From Alphaproteobacteria bacterium (GTDB taxonomy: Bacteria > Pseudomonadota > Alphaproteobacteria > UBA8366), in assembly GCA_028281325.1 (NCBI GenBank), contig JANQKC010000027.1, forward strand, positions 1-64,000: DNA of 64,000 bases, written 5' to 3'. Position numbers and translations under genes: made by a program. Positions 1 through 11,412 of this stretch are shown piece by piece. Numbering within the stretch: position 1 is the stretch's first letter; every line of letters begins with the position of its first letter. The notes beneath the pieces were generated by a model that ran no database searches, was not told where the DNA came from, and saw only the letters and a list, made by a program, of their open reading frames with translations.

Positions 1-142
1 CTCCGAAAGATGATCGTCCAGCTCAACGCCATCATCAGAGATCAGCAACCATACAAACTAAACGAGACATAAACACAGTTGCTGAGCCTGTCGAAGGATA
101 CGTCCTCGCAAAACCAAAGGGCCCTCAACTAGGGAGAAGCAA

Positions 143-919
143 ATGAGTGTCACGCAACTGAAGTCGTCGTCATCGGTCCGTGATCGGGTCAGCGAGGCCG
201 AATGGCAGGCGCGGGTCGACCTGGCCGCGGCGCATCGCGGCCTCGCCTATTACGGCGTCGCCGACCTGACCTATAACCACCTTTCCCTGCGGGTGCCGGG
301 CGAGCCGGACAAGCTGCTGATCAAGCCGGCGGATTACCTGTTCGAGGAAGTGACGGCGTCCAGCCTCAACAAGTTCACCTTCGACGGCGAACCGGCGGAC
401 GGCCGCGACAAGCCGTTGCGCGGCGGCGGCTTGGTCATTCATGCCGGCATCCTGAAGGCCCGGCCCGACATCGACGCCGTGTTCCACACGCACACGCCGG
501 CGGTGATGGGCGTGTCCGCGCATAAGGACGGGCTGCTGATGATCAATCAGCATGCGGTGCGTTTCTACGAGCGGATCGTCTATCACGATTTCGGCGGATT
601 CGAGTTCGAGATGGATATGCGGGAACCGTTGATGAAGGACCTCGGTAAAGCCCATGTCGCGATCCTGCGCAACCACGGCGCGCTGATCTGCGGCCGCACG
701 CTGAAGGAGGCCTTCACGCTGCATCACATGCTGGACATGGCGTGCCAGGGTCAGGTGGCGGCGCTGTCCGCCGGCGACGGCAACTACAACACGATCCCGC
801 GCGACGTCTGCCTGTTCGCCCGCGACCAGATCGAGAATTTGTCGCATGCGTTCGGCGACAAGGACTGGCCGGCGGTGATGCGGCTCGCCGAACGGCTGGA
901 TCCGGGTTTCAAGGAATAG
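143..919 (+). CDS. class II aldolase/adducin family protein
   Basis: 258 aa ORF; 'VFHTHTPAVMGVSAHKDGLL' and 'ILRNHGALICGRTLKEAF' are typical of class II aldolase/adducin domains. Confidence 0.9.
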   Translation: MSVTQLKSSSSVRDRVSEAEWQARVDLAAAHRGLAYYGVADLTYNHLSLRVPGEPDKLLIKPADYLFEEVTASSLNKFTFDGEPADGRDKPLRGGGLVIHAGILKARPDIDAVFHTHTPAVMGVSAHKDGLLMINQHAVRFYERIVYHDFGGFEFEMDMREPLMKDLGKAHVAILRNHGALICGRTLKEAFTLHHMLDMACQGQVAALSAGDGNYNTIPRDVCLFARDQIENLSHAFGDKDWPAVMRLAERLDPGFKE

Positions 920-950
920 CCCGACCGCCGCCACTGCTGAGGGGCTAGCG

Positions 951-1502
951 ATGATCCGTCTCGAAACCGAGCGACTGATCCTACGCGGATGGGAGGAGCG
1001 CGACGTCGCGCCCTTCGCCGCGATGAACGCCGATCCCCGGGTGATGGAATTTTTTCCGTCGGTGCTGACGGTCGAGGAGACTCGCGCGGTGTACGACCGG
1101 CTTTCCGCCGGGGCAGTTGCCCACGGCTTCCATTTCCAGCCGATCGAGGAAAAGGCGTCCGGAGAATTCGCCGGTTTCGTCGGGATCGCGCCCGTCCCCA
1201 CCAACCTGCCCTTCGCGCCGGCGGTCGAGATCGGCTGGCGCCTGCCGGTGGCGTTCTGGGGCAAGGGATACGCCACGGAAGCCGCGACGGCGTGGCTCGA
1301 CTACGCCTTCAACACCCTCGGTCTGGACGAGGTCGTGTCCTTCGCGGTCGAAGCCAACCATCCATCCCGCGCCGTCATGTCACGCATCGGGATGACGCAG
1401 GATAGCGGCGGCAGCTTCCTGCATCCGGCGCTGCCCAAGGACGACCCGTTGGCCCTGCACGTGCTCTACCGCATATCGAGGGCAGCCTTCACCACGGAGT
1501 AG
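951..1502 (+). CDS. GNAT family N-acetyltransferase (RimJ/RimL type)
   Basis: 'LETERLILRGWEERDVAPFAAMNADPRVMEFFP' start and 'GKGYATEAATAWLDYAF' acetyl-CoA binding motif. Confidence 0.9.
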   Translation: MIRLETERLILRGWEERDVAPFAAMNADPRVMEFFPSVLTVEETRAVYDRLSAGAVAHGFHFQPIEEKASGEFAGFVGIAPVPTNLPFAPAVEIGWRLPVAFWGKGYATEAATAWLDYAFNTLGLDEVVSFAVEANHPSRAVMSRIGMTQDSGGSFLHPALPKDDPLALHVLYRISRAAFTTE

Positions 1503-1504
1503 CG

Positions 1505-2770
1505 TCAGGGTTTGGCCTCGTGTTCCACCTGCTGCGGCGCATCGCGGTCGCCCGGCAAGGCGCGCGGCTTCAGGATGGCGATCGCCAGGGGCCCGATCAT
1601 CATGACGACGGCGATATGGCCGAAGGCGAAGCCCCAGTTCATCACCGTCTCGCCGCCCAAAATATCGAGCAATATGCCGAGCACCAGCGGCCCGATGAAG
1701 CCGCCGCTGTAGCCCATCACGGCATGCACGGCCAGGGTTGCGCCGCGCTTGCCGAGGACGGCACTACCAACGCTGCCGGCGGTCAGGGATGACGAGTCCG
1801 CGTAGATCACCACGTTGTAGAAAAGGCAGAGTCCCGCCGCGACGCCGTAGCCCATCCCCGCGCTGAACCCTACCGCCACCGCCGCGGCCATCGACGTTGT
1901 CATCACGCCGATGATCCACCGCTTTCGGCCGAAGCGGATGGCCATCTCGTTGCCGATCACGCTGCTGGCCGTGCCCAGCAACTCCATCAGCATCGCCACC
2001 ACGGTGGGGATCAAAAAGTTTGGCGGGCCGTCCCCCTGCGCCGCCGTAAACACCAGGAAGGTCACGACCCAGGAGCGCACGGCGAACATCTCCCATGTAT
2101 GAACGCAGTAGCCGATGGCATAGGCCATGGCGGACTTGTTACGGAAGACCGGGCCGAAATCCATCACGCGCGTTTCCTCGGCGGCCCGAACCGGCGGCCG
2201 CGACGGCACCAGCAGCGCCATGATCATCAAGGCCCCCAAACTGCCGCAGGCCGAAACCAGGAACGCGCCCTGCCAGTCAAACCAAGTCGCCGCCCCGCCG
2301 GCGATGACGAAGGACAGCGCCCCGCCTGCGCCAATGCTGGCCGCGTGAAAGGCGACGGCGCGCGACTGCGCCGGCCCTTCGATAAGATCCGCCAGCACTT
2401 TCAGGCCGACCATGTACGTACCGGCCCAACCGATCCCCGCCATCGTCCGAAACAGCAGCCCGCTCCAGAATTCGTCGGCCATGAGAGCCATCCCGAGATG
2501 GGACGCGGTCGTTATCGTCACGGCGCAGAGGTAAATCCGCTTCGGATCGATCCGGTCCGTCACCGGCAGGATCAGCACCACCGCCACCGCATAGGCGCCG
2601 AAGATGATGCCCGACAGCCATCCGGCGTCCGTATGCGTCAGGTCCCATTCGCGAAAGAAGGTGGGCAGCAACGCGGCGAAGGTGAAGGCACCGACCTGCG
2701 CAAGCGTCTGCGCGGAGCAGACGGCGGCGATCAGGAAGGGCGTTGAGGGCCGTCTACTGCCGGCGGTCAT
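1505..2770 (-). CDS. MFS transporter
   Basis: 421 aa hydrophobic protein with about 12 TM segments; MFS-like 'GWLSGIIFGAYAVAVVLILPVTDRIDPKRIYL'. Confidence 0.85.
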   Translation of the reverse strand: MTAGSRRPSTPFLIAAVCSAQTLAQVGAFTFAALLPTFFREWDLTHTDAGWLSGIIFGAYAVAVVLILPVTDRIDPKRIYLCAVTITTASHLGMALMADEFWSGLLFRTMAGIGWAGTYMVGLKVLADLIEGPAQSRAVAFHAASIGAGGALSFVIAGGAATWFDWQGAFLVSACGSLGALMIMALLVPSRPPVRAAEETRVMDFGPVFRNKSAMAYAIGYCVHTWEMFAVRSWVVTFLVFTAAQGDGPPNFLIPTVVAMLMELLGTASSVIGNEMAIRFGRKRWIIGVMTTSMAAAVAVGFSAGMGYGVAAGLCLFYNVVIYADSSSLTAGSVGSAVLGKRGATLAVHAVMGYSGGFIGPLVLGILLDILGGETVMNWGFAFGHIAVVMMIGPLAIAILKPRALPGDRDAPQQVEHEAKP

Positions 2771-2784
2771 GATGTTACATCATG

Positions 2785-4239
2785 TCAGGCGTCGAGCTTC
2801 TTGCGCAACAACTCGTTGACCAGTTTCGGATTCGCCTTGCCCTGGCTCGCCTTCATCACCTGCCCGACGAACCAGCCGACGACCTTCGTATTGCCGCCTT
2901 GGTATTGCGCCACGTTGTCCGGGTTTTCGGCGATGATCGTGTCGATGATGCCTTCGATCGCGCCGGTGTCGGTGATCTGCTTCAGGCCCTTTTCCTCGAC
3001 GATCGCGGCGGCGTCCTTGCCGGTCTCGACCATCTCGTTGAAGACGTCCTTGGCGATGCGACCGGAAATCGTGTCGTCGGCGATCAGATCGATCAGCCCA
3101 CCCAACGCTTCCGCCGACACCGGGGAGTCGGCGATCGCGATATCGGCCTTGTTGAGGCGGCCGAACAGTTCGGACATGACCCAGTTGGCGGCAAGCTTGG
3201 GATCCCGTCCCGTCGCCACCGTCTCGTAGAATTCCGCCGTCTCGCGCTCCGCCACCAATACGCTGGCGTCGTAGGGCGACAGGCCGTAGTCGTCGATGAA
3301 CCGGGCCTTTTTCTGGTCGGGCAGTTCCGGCAGGGTCTGCTTCAGCCGATCGACGAAGCTTTGCTCCAGGTCCACCGGCAACAGATCCGGGTCCGGGAAA
3401 TAGCGGTAGTCGTGCGCGTCTTCCTTCGTGCGCATCGAGCGGGTCTCGCCGCGGTCGGGATCATAGAGACGCGTCTCCTGATCGATTTCGCCGCCGTCCT
3501 CGATGATTTCGATCTGGCGCGCCGCCTCGTGGTCGATCGCCTGCCGCACGAAGCGGATCGAGTTGACGTTCTTGATCTCGCAGCGCGTGCCCAGCGCCTC
3601 GCCGGGCCGCCGCACCGAGACGTTCACATCCGCCCGCATCGAGCCTTCCTGCATGTTGCCGTCGCAGGCGCCGATATAGCGGAGGATCGAGCGGATCTTC
3701 TCGATATAGGCGGCGGCTTCGTCGGCGGAGCGCATGTCCGGCTTGGACACGATTTCCATCAACGTCACGCCGGACCGGTTCAGGTCGATATAGGATTGCG
3801 ACGGATGCTGATCGTGCAGCGACTTGCCCGCGTCCTGCTCCAGGTGCAGGCGCTCGATGCCGACGGGTTTGCTGTCGCCGTCCGGCAGATCGATGACGAT
3901 CTCGCCCTCGCCGATGATCGGCTCTTCATATTGTGAAATCTGATAGCCCTGCGGCAGGTCCGGATAGAAGTAGTTCTTGCGCGCGAACACCGAATGCAAC
4001 CGCACCTCGGCGTTCAGGGCCAAGCCCGTGCGCACCGCCTGCTCGATGCTGCGCTCGTTGACCACCGGCAGCATGCCCGGCATCGCCGCGTCGACAAGGC
4101 TAACCTGCGTGTTGGGCTCCGCGCCGAAGGCGGTGGACGCGCCGGAGAACAGCTTCGCATCCGCCGTAACCTGGGCATGGATTTCCAGCCCGATCACGAT
4201 TTCCCAATCACCCGTCCGGCCCTTCATAAGACTGGCCAT
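2785..4239 (-). CDS. gatB: Asp-tRNA(Asn)/Glu-tRNA(Gln) amidotransferase subunit GatB
   Basis: '[24 protein letters not shown]' and '[13 protein letters not shown]' GatB signatures; adjacent to gatA and gatC. Confidence 0.98.
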   Translation of the reverse strand: MASLMKGRTGDWEIVIGLEIHAQVTADAKLFSGASTAFGAEPNTQVSLVDAAMPGMLPVVNERSIEQAVRTGLALNAEVRLHSVFARKNYFYPDLPQGYQISQYEEPIIGEGEIVIDLPDGDSKPVGIERLHLEQDAGKSLHDQHPSQSYIDLNRSGVTLMEIVSKPDMRSADEAAAYIEKIRSILRYIGACDGNMQEGSMRADVNVSVRRPGEALGTRCEIKNVNSIRFVRQAIDHEAARQIEIIEDGGEIDQETRLYDPDRGETRSMRTKEDAHDYRYFPDPDLLPVDLEQSFVDRLKQTLPELPDQKKARFIDDYGLSPYDASVLVAERETAEFYETVATGRDPKLAANWVMSELFGRLNKADIAIADSPVSAEALGGLIDLIADDTISGRIAKDVFNEMVETGKDAAAIVEEKGLKQITDTGAIEGIIDTIIAENPDNVAQYQGGNTKVVGWFVGQVMKASQGKANPKLVNELLRKKLDA

Positions 4240-4262
4240 CTCGCTCGTCCTTTCCTTGCGCC

Positions 4263-5744
4263 CTATCCCGCCAGAAACGACGGCTCGGCGTCGAAGCCCG
4301 CCGCCTGTTCGAGGACGTTCGCAATATGCAGCACCGTCTCTTCATCGAACGGCTTGCCGATCAGATGCAGGCCCAGCGGCAACCCTTGCGCCGACAATCC
4401 GGCGGGCACCGAAATCGCCGGTAGCCCCGCCATGCTCGCGGGCACGGTGAAGATGTCGTTCAGGTACATGGCAATCGGATCGTCCATCTTCTCGCCCTGG
4501 GCGAAGGCCGCGCTCGGTGCGGTCGGCGTCAGCACCGCGTCGACCTTTTCCCACGCCTTGCGGAAGTCGTCGGCGATCCGGGTCCGCACCTTCTGCGCCT
4601 GCAGGTAATATGCGTCGTAATACCCCGCCGACAACACATAGGTGCCGATCAGCACGCGCCGCTTCACCTCGTCGCCGAAGCCTTCGGCGCGCGTGTTCTC
4701 GTACATTTCCTGCAACGTATCGCCGTCGACCCGAAGGCCGAAACGCACGCCGTCGTAGCGCGCCAGGTTGGACGACGCCTCCGCCGGCGCGACGATATAG
4801 TAGGCTGGCAGCGCGTATTTCGTGTGCGGCAGGCTGATGTCGACGATCTGCGCGCCCGCATCCTTGAGCCAGGCGATGCCCAGCTGCCAAAGCGTCTCGA
4901 TTTCCGCCGGCATGCCGTCGAGCCGGTACTCCTTCGGCACGCCGATCTTCAGGTTGCGCACGTCGCCGCCGAGCGCCGCCTCGTAGTCGGGCACCGGCAG
5001 GTCGACGCTGGTGGAGTCCTTGGAATCATGGCCCGCCATCGCGCCCAGCATGATCGCCGTGTCGCGCACGGTGCGGGTCAGCGGTCCCGCCTGATCGAGC
5101 GACGATGCGAAGGCGATGACGCCCCAACGCGAACAGCGCCCGTAGGTCGGCTTCATGCCGACCAAGCCGGTGAAGGCCGCCGGCTGACGGATCGATCCGC
5201 CGGTGTCCGTCCCGGTCGCGCCCAGCGCCGCGCGCGCCGCCACGGCGGCCGCCGACCCGCCGGACGATCCGCCCGGCACGAGTTTCTTGTCCGGCGCATC
5301 CAATGCGCGCCAGGGGTTCTCGACCGGGCCGTAATAGCTGGTCATGTTGGCCGAGCCCATGGCGAACTCGTCCATATTGCATTTGCCCAGCATGGCCGCG
5401 CCCGCGGCGAGCAGATTGCCGGACACGGTCGACTCGTAGGTCGGCTCGAACCCGTCGAGGATATGGCTGCCCGCGGTCGACAGCACGCCCTCGGTGCAGA
5501 ACAAGTCCTTGATCCCGAGCGGAATACCTTCGAGCGCGCCGCCCTCGCCTTTCGCTAACCGCGCCTCGGAGCCCTTCGCCGCATCCATCGCCCGGTCCGG
5601 CGTCTCGGTCACGTAAGCGTTCAGCGGCCGTGCCGTTTCGACCGCCTTGATATAGGCGCCAACGAATTCGGTGGGCGCGAGATCACCCTTACGCATCGCA
5701 TCACGGGCATCCGCGATCGTGAGGTCGAGCATGCCCGCCATCAC
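4263..5744 (-). CDS. gatA: Asp-tRNA(Asn)/Glu-tRNA(Gln) amidotransferase subunit GatA
   Basis: Amidase signature '[47 protein letters not shown]'. Confidence 0.98.
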   Translation of the reverse strand: MMAGMLDLTIADARDAMRKGDLAPTEFVGAYIKAVETARPLNAYVTETPDRAMDAAKGSEARLAKGEGGALEGIPLGIKDLFCTEGVLSTAGSHILDGFEPTYESTVSGNLLAAGAAMLGKCNMDEFAMGSANMTSYYGPVENPWRALDAPDKKLVPGGSSGGSAAAVAARAALGATGTDTGGSIRQPAAFTGLVGMKPTYGRCSRWGVIAFASSLDQAGPLTRTVRDTAIMLGAMAGHDSKDSTSVDLPVPDYEAALGGDVRNLKIGVPKEYRLDGMPAEIETLWQLGIAWLKDAGAQIVDISLPHTKYALPAYYIVAPAEASSNLARYDGVRFGLRVDGDTLQEMYENTRAEGFGDEVKRRVLIGTYVLSAGYYDAYYLQAQKVRTRIADDFRKAWEKVDAVLTPTAPSAAFAQGEKMDDPIAMYLNDIFTVPASMAGLPAISVPAGLSAQGLPLGLHLIGKPFDEETVLHIANVLEQAAGFDAEPSFLAG

Positions 5745-6028
5745 TCGACAACCTTCGGCACGGTGAAGAAACCTTTCGCCGCGGCCGGCGCGTTGACGGT
5801 CACGCGATCCCGGTACCCGCCGTCGGTCACGGCGTCTTTCCGTTTCGGCGCGACCGCGTCGACCACCGACGTCATCGGCGGCACGTTGTCGGTGTCGACC
5901 TCGCTAAGCTGTTCGACCCACCCAAGAATGTTGGACAGTTCACCCGCCAGCGCTTCCCGGTCTTCTTCCGGAACCTTGATACGGGCCAAGGTCGCGATCT
6001 TCGCGACGGTCGCTTTGTCGATGGACAT
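5741..6028 (-). CDS. gatC: Asp-tRNA(Asn)/Glu-tRNA(Gln) amidotransferase subunit GatC
   Basis: '[41 protein letters not shown]'; overlaps the gatA start. The ORF-track start (6049) is probably 7 codons too long. Confidence 0.95.
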   Translation of the reverse strand: MSIDKATVAKIATLARIKVPEEDREALAGELSNILGWVEQLSEVDTDNVPPMTSVVDAVAPKRKDAVTDGGYRDRVTVNAPAAAKGFFTVPKVVE

Positions 6029-6320
6029 AACCTGAAGACTCTCCTGCACCCCTCCGATGTGGAGGCCGCGCGGACGCTATCACCGGCTTTCGACAACGGC
6101 AAGACCACAGGCTTCGACGGTCAGGCCGAGAGCCGACGGGGGAGCCCGCGAAGAAACAAACACCAGATCCCGCCCAGCCCACCGCGATCATCGCCGAGAT
6201 AATTTCAATTAAAAAAAGAATTTTTATGAATAATAACTACTGTTAACTGCCGATTATCCATTTCTGAGCTTTAATAGACGCATATATTGATGCACACAAC
6301 TATAAAGAGCAATCAATACG

Positions 6321-7706
6321 TTGAGTTTTCAGATGCTTACGAGAAAATCCGCCAGCGATAAGGAATCTGCCAAACCGGCCGACGCAACGGGGCTGCGGGC
6401 GCTCAATACCGCCGTCCGCGCGGCGAGATACCGGCTGATGGTCGTTGGCGCGGCGCTGATGACGCTATTGTTCGTCGCCCTCGTTGTCATGGATTGGCAT
6501 CCGGTAGCGCTGTTCGGCGATTTTGCCAGTCAGTTCGAGACCGTTGAATTGGACGAAATCCCCCTCATACTTATCGTCGCGCTGGCGGTGTTTTCCGCGC
6601 TTTCCTGGCGCCGATGGCAAAAGATCGAAGCGAGCCGAAGCCGCCCCCGCTTGCATACTTTGAAGAAATCAGGGTTTCGGGACCTCTTAATCGCCTGCGT
6701 CCTGCCGGCCATGCTGTATGTATTCCTGTTGATCGTCGACGTTGATATCTTCGAGTCCCTAATGGCCTTTTCCGCCAAATATGAAGAGTGGGAAATCGAC
6801 GAACTTCCCTTCATCCTGCTTTTAGCGCTGTCGGCATTTTCGTGGCTTTCATGGCGCCAATGGCGACGCTATGAGCATGAGGTCGCGCGGCGGGCCGAAC
6901 TCGAATCGGAAATCCTGAAGACCCGGGCCATCGCCCATGAAACGATCGACAATAAGTTGGCCTTCCTCGCGAACCTGAGCCACGAGTTTCGAACACCCCT
7001 GAATGCGATCATCGGGTTCTCGCAAATGATCGAACAGGAAGTGTACGGCCCTATCGGCAACGAAAAATACAAAGACTACATGCGTACGATCCATCGAAGC
7101 GCCACGCTGCTGAACGAGCTTGTCGACAATTACTTGGAAATCGAAAAGATCGAAACCGGCAGCGAAGAGATGGCGTTCAAAGCGTGCCGATTGCCGCAGA
7201 TCGTCGATTCCATCCTGCCGATCGTCGAACCGGCCGTCCGAAGCGCCAAGGTGACAATCGTAAGAGATCTGCCCGCGACGCTGCCCCGACTGCACGCCGA
7301 CGTCCCGGCCATGAACAAGATCGTCATCAACCTGCTGACCAACGCGATCAAATACAACAAGCACGGCGGCACGGTGTGGATTTCGGCGTCGTGCCCTGCC
7401 GGCGGCTCCTTCACGTTGACCGTCGAGGATGATGGCATTGGGATCGAACCGGACGACCTGGAGACGATTCTCGACCCCTTCCAACGCGGCGAAAGCCCGC
7501 TGGTCAAGTCCCGCGAAGGCACCGGCCTGGGCCTGAACATCGTAAAGCGGTTGATCGATCAGCACGATGCGACGATAACCTTCGACAGCACGCCCAATGT
7601 CGGTACCAAGGTTGTCGTGACGTTTCCGCCGGAGCGCGTCATGCCGGAGGCCCAAACGGACCCTGCGGAGATGGACGCATCGGGGCTGCACTCGGCGGCA
7701 TCCTAG
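6321..7706 (+). CDS. membrane-bound sensor histidine kinase with a duplicated N-terminal membrane module
   Basis: H-box 'FLANLSHEFRTPLNAIIGFSQMI', N-box 'NKIVINLLTNAIKYN', G-boxes 'DDGIGIEPDD' and 'GTGLGLNIVKRLI'. Confidence 0.93.
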   Translation: MSFQMLTRKSASDKESAKPADATGLRALNTAVRAARYRLMVVGAALMTLLFVALVVMDWHPVALFGDFASQFETVELDEIPLILIVALAVFSALSWRRWQKIEASRSRPRLHTLKKSGFRDLLIACVLPAMLYVFLLIVDVDIFESLMAFSAKYEEWEIDELPFILLLALSAFSWLSWRQWRRYEHEVARRAELESEILKTRAIAHETIDNKLAFLANLSHEFRTPLNAIIGFSQMIEQEVYGPIGNEKYKDYMRTIHRSATLLNELVDNYLEIEKIETGSEEMAFKACRLPQIVDSILPIVEPAVRSAKVTIVRDLPATLPRLHADVPAMNKIVINLLTNAIKYNKHGGTVWISASCPAGGSFTLTVEDDGIGIEPDDLETILDPFQRGESPLVKSREGTGLGLNIVKRLIDQHDATITFDSTPNVGTKVVVTFPPERVMPEAQTDPAEMDASGLHSAAS

Positions 7707-7765
7707 CGGCAATCCCCCCAACACCATCGGCGGCGTCGCTTTCGTTTAATGACTTGCGCGGCGCC

Positions 7766-8230
7766 ATGGCTGTTTGCACCCTGAACGAGATCAAAACGCT
7801 TTTGCCTCCGGGCACCCGGCTGTTGGGATTGGACCTCGGCGCGAAGACCATCGGCATGGCGATATCCGATCCGGGATTCACCGTTGCCAGCCCGGTCGGC
7901 ACGATCCGCCGCGCCAAATTCACCAAGGACGTCGAGGCGCTTAGGGCGACGATCGCCGAGCGGAAAGTCGGCGGCCTGATTATCGGCCTGCCGATGAACA
8001 TGGATGGAAGCGAAGGCCCGCGATGCCAATCCACCCGGCAGTTCGCCGCCAATTTCCTCGAGCGTATGGATATCCCGATCTGTTTCTGGGACGAGCGCCT
8101 GTCGACCGCCGCGGTCGAGCGAGTGCTCGTCGACGAGGCCGACATGACACGCAAGCGGCGTGGTGAAGTCGTCGATACCATGGCCGCCGGATACATCCTG
8201 CAAGGCGCGCTGGACGCGATGGCCCGCTAG
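7766..8230 (+). CDS. ruvX: Holliday junction resolvase RuvX/YqgF
   Basis: 'LLGLDLGAKTIGMAISDPG', 'GLIIGLPMNMDGSEGPRCQSTRQFA', 'FWDERLSTAAVERVL'; ATG chosen over the upstream TTG. Confidence 0.93.
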   Translation: MAVCTLNEIKTLLPPGTRLLGLDLGAKTIGMAISDPGFTVASPVGTIRRAKFTKDVEALRATIAERKVGGLIIGLPMNMDGSEGPRCQSTRQFAANFLERMDIPICFWDERLSTAAVERVLVDEADMTRKRRGEVVDTMAAGYILQGALDAMAR

Positions 8231-8943
8231 AGTTTCCGCGCCTGCCCGATCGGCAGATTCGAAATGCGGGCCATGTCGCCGGTGGTGAACAGGGTCGGAT
8301 CGGCGAGATAGTCGATCAGCATTTCCGTCGAGTCCGCCCCCCAGAACAGTTCACCGTCGAACGCGAAGGTCGGCACGCCGAACACGCCTTTCGATATCGC
8401 CTCCTCCATATTGCGCCGCAGCGTCGCTTTCACCTCGGGATCTGCGATGCGGTCCGCGGCCTCGGCCGGGGCCAGCCCGAGCCGTTCGGTCGCCATCGCC
8501 CAGCCGTCGTCGGCCGCCACGTCGCGGCCTTCCCCGAATATGACATCGAAGATCGTCGCGACAGCCTCACGCGACCCGTCGAACGCCACGGCGAGCCGGA
8601 GGGCCGGCAAAGGATTGAACGGATGGGCCGGCGGCATCGTGAAGGCGATCCCGTTCCGGTCCGCGAACCATTTGCAGTAGCGATACGTATGGCGGCGTTT
8701 CTCGGGAATTTCGGCGGGCCCCTTGTGTTCCCAATGTCCCAGCAGGCCGGCGAACAGAACCGGCTTGCACGCGATCGTCAGCGATGTCGGGAGTTGGTGA
8801 AAGCGGGCGAACTGGAAATAGGCGAAGGGCGAAATGAAGTCGAAATACCAGTCGGCGCTTTGAAGGGAAGTGCTGCTCATCATCGCTCCTTGCACTGAAT
8901 CGGGGCACTGAATCGGGGCTGACCGAATGGGCAATCGCGCCAT
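8227..8943 (-). CDS. 2-hydroxychromene-2-carboxylate isomerase/DsbA-family protein
   Basis: 'DWYFDFISPFAYFQFARF' and 'ISKGVFGVPTFAFDGELFWGADSTEML'. Confidence 0.88.
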   Translation of the reverse strand: MARLPIRSAPIQCPDSVQGAMMSSTSLQSADWYFDFISPFAYFQFARFHQLPTSLTIACKPVLFAGLLGHWEHKGPAEIPEKRRHTYRYCKWFADRNGIAFTMPPAHPFNPLPALRLAVAFDGSREAVATIFDVIFGEGRDVAADDGWAMATERLGLAPAEAADRIADPEVKATLRRNMEEAISKGVFGVPTFAFDGELFWGADSTEMLIDYLADPTLFTTGDMARISNLPIGQARKL

Positions 8944-9125
8944 TCATTCTACCCTTAGTAGCGCGGACTTTGACGGCAATCCAGCAGCGGCTTGTTCGCC
9001 GCGACTCAATTCGTCGCTTGCATCGGGCGCAGCGTTCCCAATTCCGATGCCGAAAGGCCCGGAATCCGCCGTCTCTACGGTTCCGCTTGCACCGGCTGAC
9101 GCAGGGTGCTTAAAGTCCCGCTTTA

Positions 9126-10112
9126 ATGAGCGCAACGCGCAAATCCAAGGAAAAACCCACGCCGGATGCGGTCTATCGCTTCCCCCACCGGCATCTCCTC
9201 GGTATTGAGGGGCTGTCGGCGGAAGAGATCGAGTTGATCCTCGATCTGGCGGATTCCTACGTCGAACAAAATCGGCAACCCAACAAGAAAAGCGACGTGC
9301 TGCGCGGCCGCACGCTGATCAATCTTTTCTTCGAAGACTCGACCCGGACGCGAACCTCCTTCGAACTGGCCGGCAAGCGGCTCGGCGGCGACGTCATCAA
9401 CATGTCCGTCTCCACCAGCTCGATCAAGAAGGGCGAGACGCTGATGGACACGGCGATGACGCTGAACGCCATGCACCCGGACGTGCTCTGCGTGCGGCAC
9501 GGCGATTCCGGCGCGGTGAAGCTGTTGAGCGAAAAGGTCAACTGCGCCGTCGTCAACGGCGGCGACGGTACGCACGAGCACCCGACCCAAGCACTGCTGG
9601 ATGCGCAGACGATCCGCCGTCGCAAGGGGAAGATCGCCGGCCTTACCGTCGCCATCTGCGGCGACATCCTGCACAGCCGGGTCGCCCGCTCGAACATCCA
9701 CCTGCTGTCCACCATGGGCGCGCGCGTGCGTCTCGTCGCGCCGCCGACCCTGTTGCCCGCCGCCGTCGACCGTTACGGCGTGGAAGTGTTCAACAACATC
9801 AAGGACGGCATCGCCGGCTGCGACATCGTGATGATGCTGCGGCTGCAGCAGGAACGCATGAAGGGCATGTTCGTGCCGTCGATCCGCGAATATTTCCACT
9901 TCTTCGGGCTCACCGCCGAGAAACTCGCTTTCGCCAAACCGGACGCATTGGTCATGCACCCCGGCCCGATGAACCGCGGCGTCGAGATCGATTCCGAACT
10001 GGCGGACGATATCGACCGCTCGTTGATCCGCGAACAGGTGGAGATGGGCGTCGCCGTCCGCATGGCCTGTTTCGACCTGCTGACGCGCGACCATTCCGGA
10101 AACGAGCCGTGA
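9126..10112 (+). CDS. pyrB: aspartate carbamoyltransferase catalytic subunit
   Basis: '[21 protein letters not shown]', '[14 protein letters not shown]', '[13 protein letters not shown]'. Confidence 0.98.
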   Translation: MSATRKSKEKPTPDAVYRFPHRHLLGIEGLSAEEIELILDLADSYVEQNRQPNKKSDVLRGRTLINLFFEDSTRTRTSFELAGKRLGGDVINMSVSTSSIKKGETLMDTAMTLNAMHPDVLCVRHGDSGAVKLLSEKVNCAVVNGGDGTHEHPTQALLDAQTIRRRKGKIAGLTVAICGDILHSRVARSNIHLLSTMGARVRLVAPPTLLPAAVDRYGVEVFNNIKDGIAGCDIVMMLRLQQERMKGMFVPSIREYFHFFGLTAEKLAFAKPDALVMHPGPMNRGVEIDSELADDIDRSLIREQVEMGVAVRMACFDLLTRDHSGNEP

Positions 10113-11401
10113 CCGAAGAGCGGATTGCCTACCTCAACGCCCGGCTGCTCGATCCCGACTCCGGTTTGGACACGCCCGGCGCCTTGCTGATACAGGACGG
10201 CCGGATCGCCGATTTCGGGCCGGACCTGTTCAAGGACGGGGCGCCCTCGGTCAGCCAGGTCATCGACTGCAAGGGGCTTTGCCTGACGCCCGGCCTGGTC
10301 GACATGCGGGTGCAGCTTCGGGAACCCGGCGAGGAGCATAAGGAAACCATCGACACCGCGGGCGACGCCGCCGCCACCGGTGGCATCACGACGATGATCT
10401 GCCTGCCCAACACCGATCCGGTGATCGACGACGTATCGGTGGTCGAGTTCATCGCCCGCCGCGCGCAAGAGGCGAACCGCGTGAAGGTCAAATGCTACGG
10501 GTCGGTGACGCGCGGCCTGAAGGGCGCCGAACTGACCGAGATGGGCCTGTTGTCGGAAGCCGGCGCGGTCGCCTTCACCGACGGGATCAAGCCGGTGACG
10601 GACGCCCTGGTCATGCGCCGCGCCCTCAGTTATGCGAAGGGCTTCGGCCTCTTGATCATCCAACACCCGGAAGACCCTTCCCTCGCGGGCAACGGCGTGA
10701 TGAACGAAGGGGAAATCGCGACGCGGCTCGGCCTCGGCGGCATTCCGACGCAAGCCGAGGTCATGATGATCGAACGCGACCTTCGGCTCGTCGAGTTGAC
10801 CGGCGCCCGGTATCACGCCGCCCATCTCTCGACGGCCAGCGCGGTCGAAGCGATCCGCCAAGCGAAAGGACGCGGTCTGCCGGTCACCTGCGATACCGCG
10901 CCGCACTACTTCGCCCTCAACGAAACGGCGGTCGGCGATTACCGGACGTTCGCGAAAGTCTCGCCGCCCTTGCGCAGCGAAGATGACCGGCGCGCCATCG
11001 TGGACGGACTGGCGGACGGCACGATCGACGCCATCGCCAGCGACCACGCGCCGCACGACCAGGATTCGAAACGCCTGCCCTTCCATCAGGCGGAGTTCGG
11101 CGCGGTCGGGTTGGAGACGCTGCTGCCGCTGACGCTCGAATTGGTCCATAATGGCCATCTCGATCTGTTGTCCGCGCTCGCCAAGGTCAGCCGCACGCCG
11201 GCGGAATTGATGGGCCTGCCGTGCGGCCGTTTGAAACGCGGGGCGCCGGCGGATTTGGTGCTGATCGACCTCGATACGCCGTGGCAAATCGCCGAGGACA
11301 AATTGCGCAGCAAGTCGAAGAACTCACCCTACGATGCGCGCCCGGTCCAGGGAGGCGCCATCCGCACCGTTGTCGGCGGCCGGACCGCCTACAGCGCCTG
11401 A
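10109..11401 (+). CDS. pyrC: dihydroorotase (PyrC family)
   Basis: 430 aa amidohydrolase following pyrB with a 4-nt overlap; '[29 protein letters not shown]', '[19 protein letters not shown]'. Confidence 0.95.
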   Translation: MTEERIAYLNARLLDPDSGLDTPGALLIQDGRIADFGPDLFKDGAPSVSQVIDCKGLCLTPGLVDMRVQLREPGEEHKETIDTAGDAAATGGITTMICLPNTDPVIDDVSVVEFIARRAQEANRVKVKCYGSVTRGLKGAELTEMGLLSEAGAVAFTDGIKPVTDALVMRRALSYAKGFGLLIIQHPEDPSLAGNGVMNEGEIATRLGLGGIPTQAEVMMIERDLRLVELTGARYHAAHLSTASAVEAIRQAKGRGLPVTCDTAPHYFALNETAVGDYRTFAKVSPPLRSEDDRRAIVDGLADGTIDAIASDHAPHDQDSKRLPFHQAEFGAVGLETLLPLTLELVHNGHLDLLSALAKVSRTPAELMGLPCGRLKRGAPADLVLIDLDTPWQIAEDKLRSKSKNSPYDARPVQGGAIRTVVGGRTAYSA

Positions 11402-11412
11402 CCGGGCGGACG

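Noticed and set aside
170-1276. Long minus-strand ORF of 368 aa opposite the class II aldolase and GNAT genes
   Set aside because: Antisense of strongly recognisable genes; Arg/His/Val-rich composition typical of high-GC shadow ORFs.
2782-3936. 384-aa plus-strand ORF opposite gatB
   Set aside because: Shadow ORF on the opposite strand of gatB; no recognisable domain.
6200-6320. AT-rich gap upstream of the histidine kinase as a mobile-element remnant or small RNA
   Set aside because: AT-rich but no terminal repeats, no transposase fragment and no clear terminator-like structure; likely just a promoter region.
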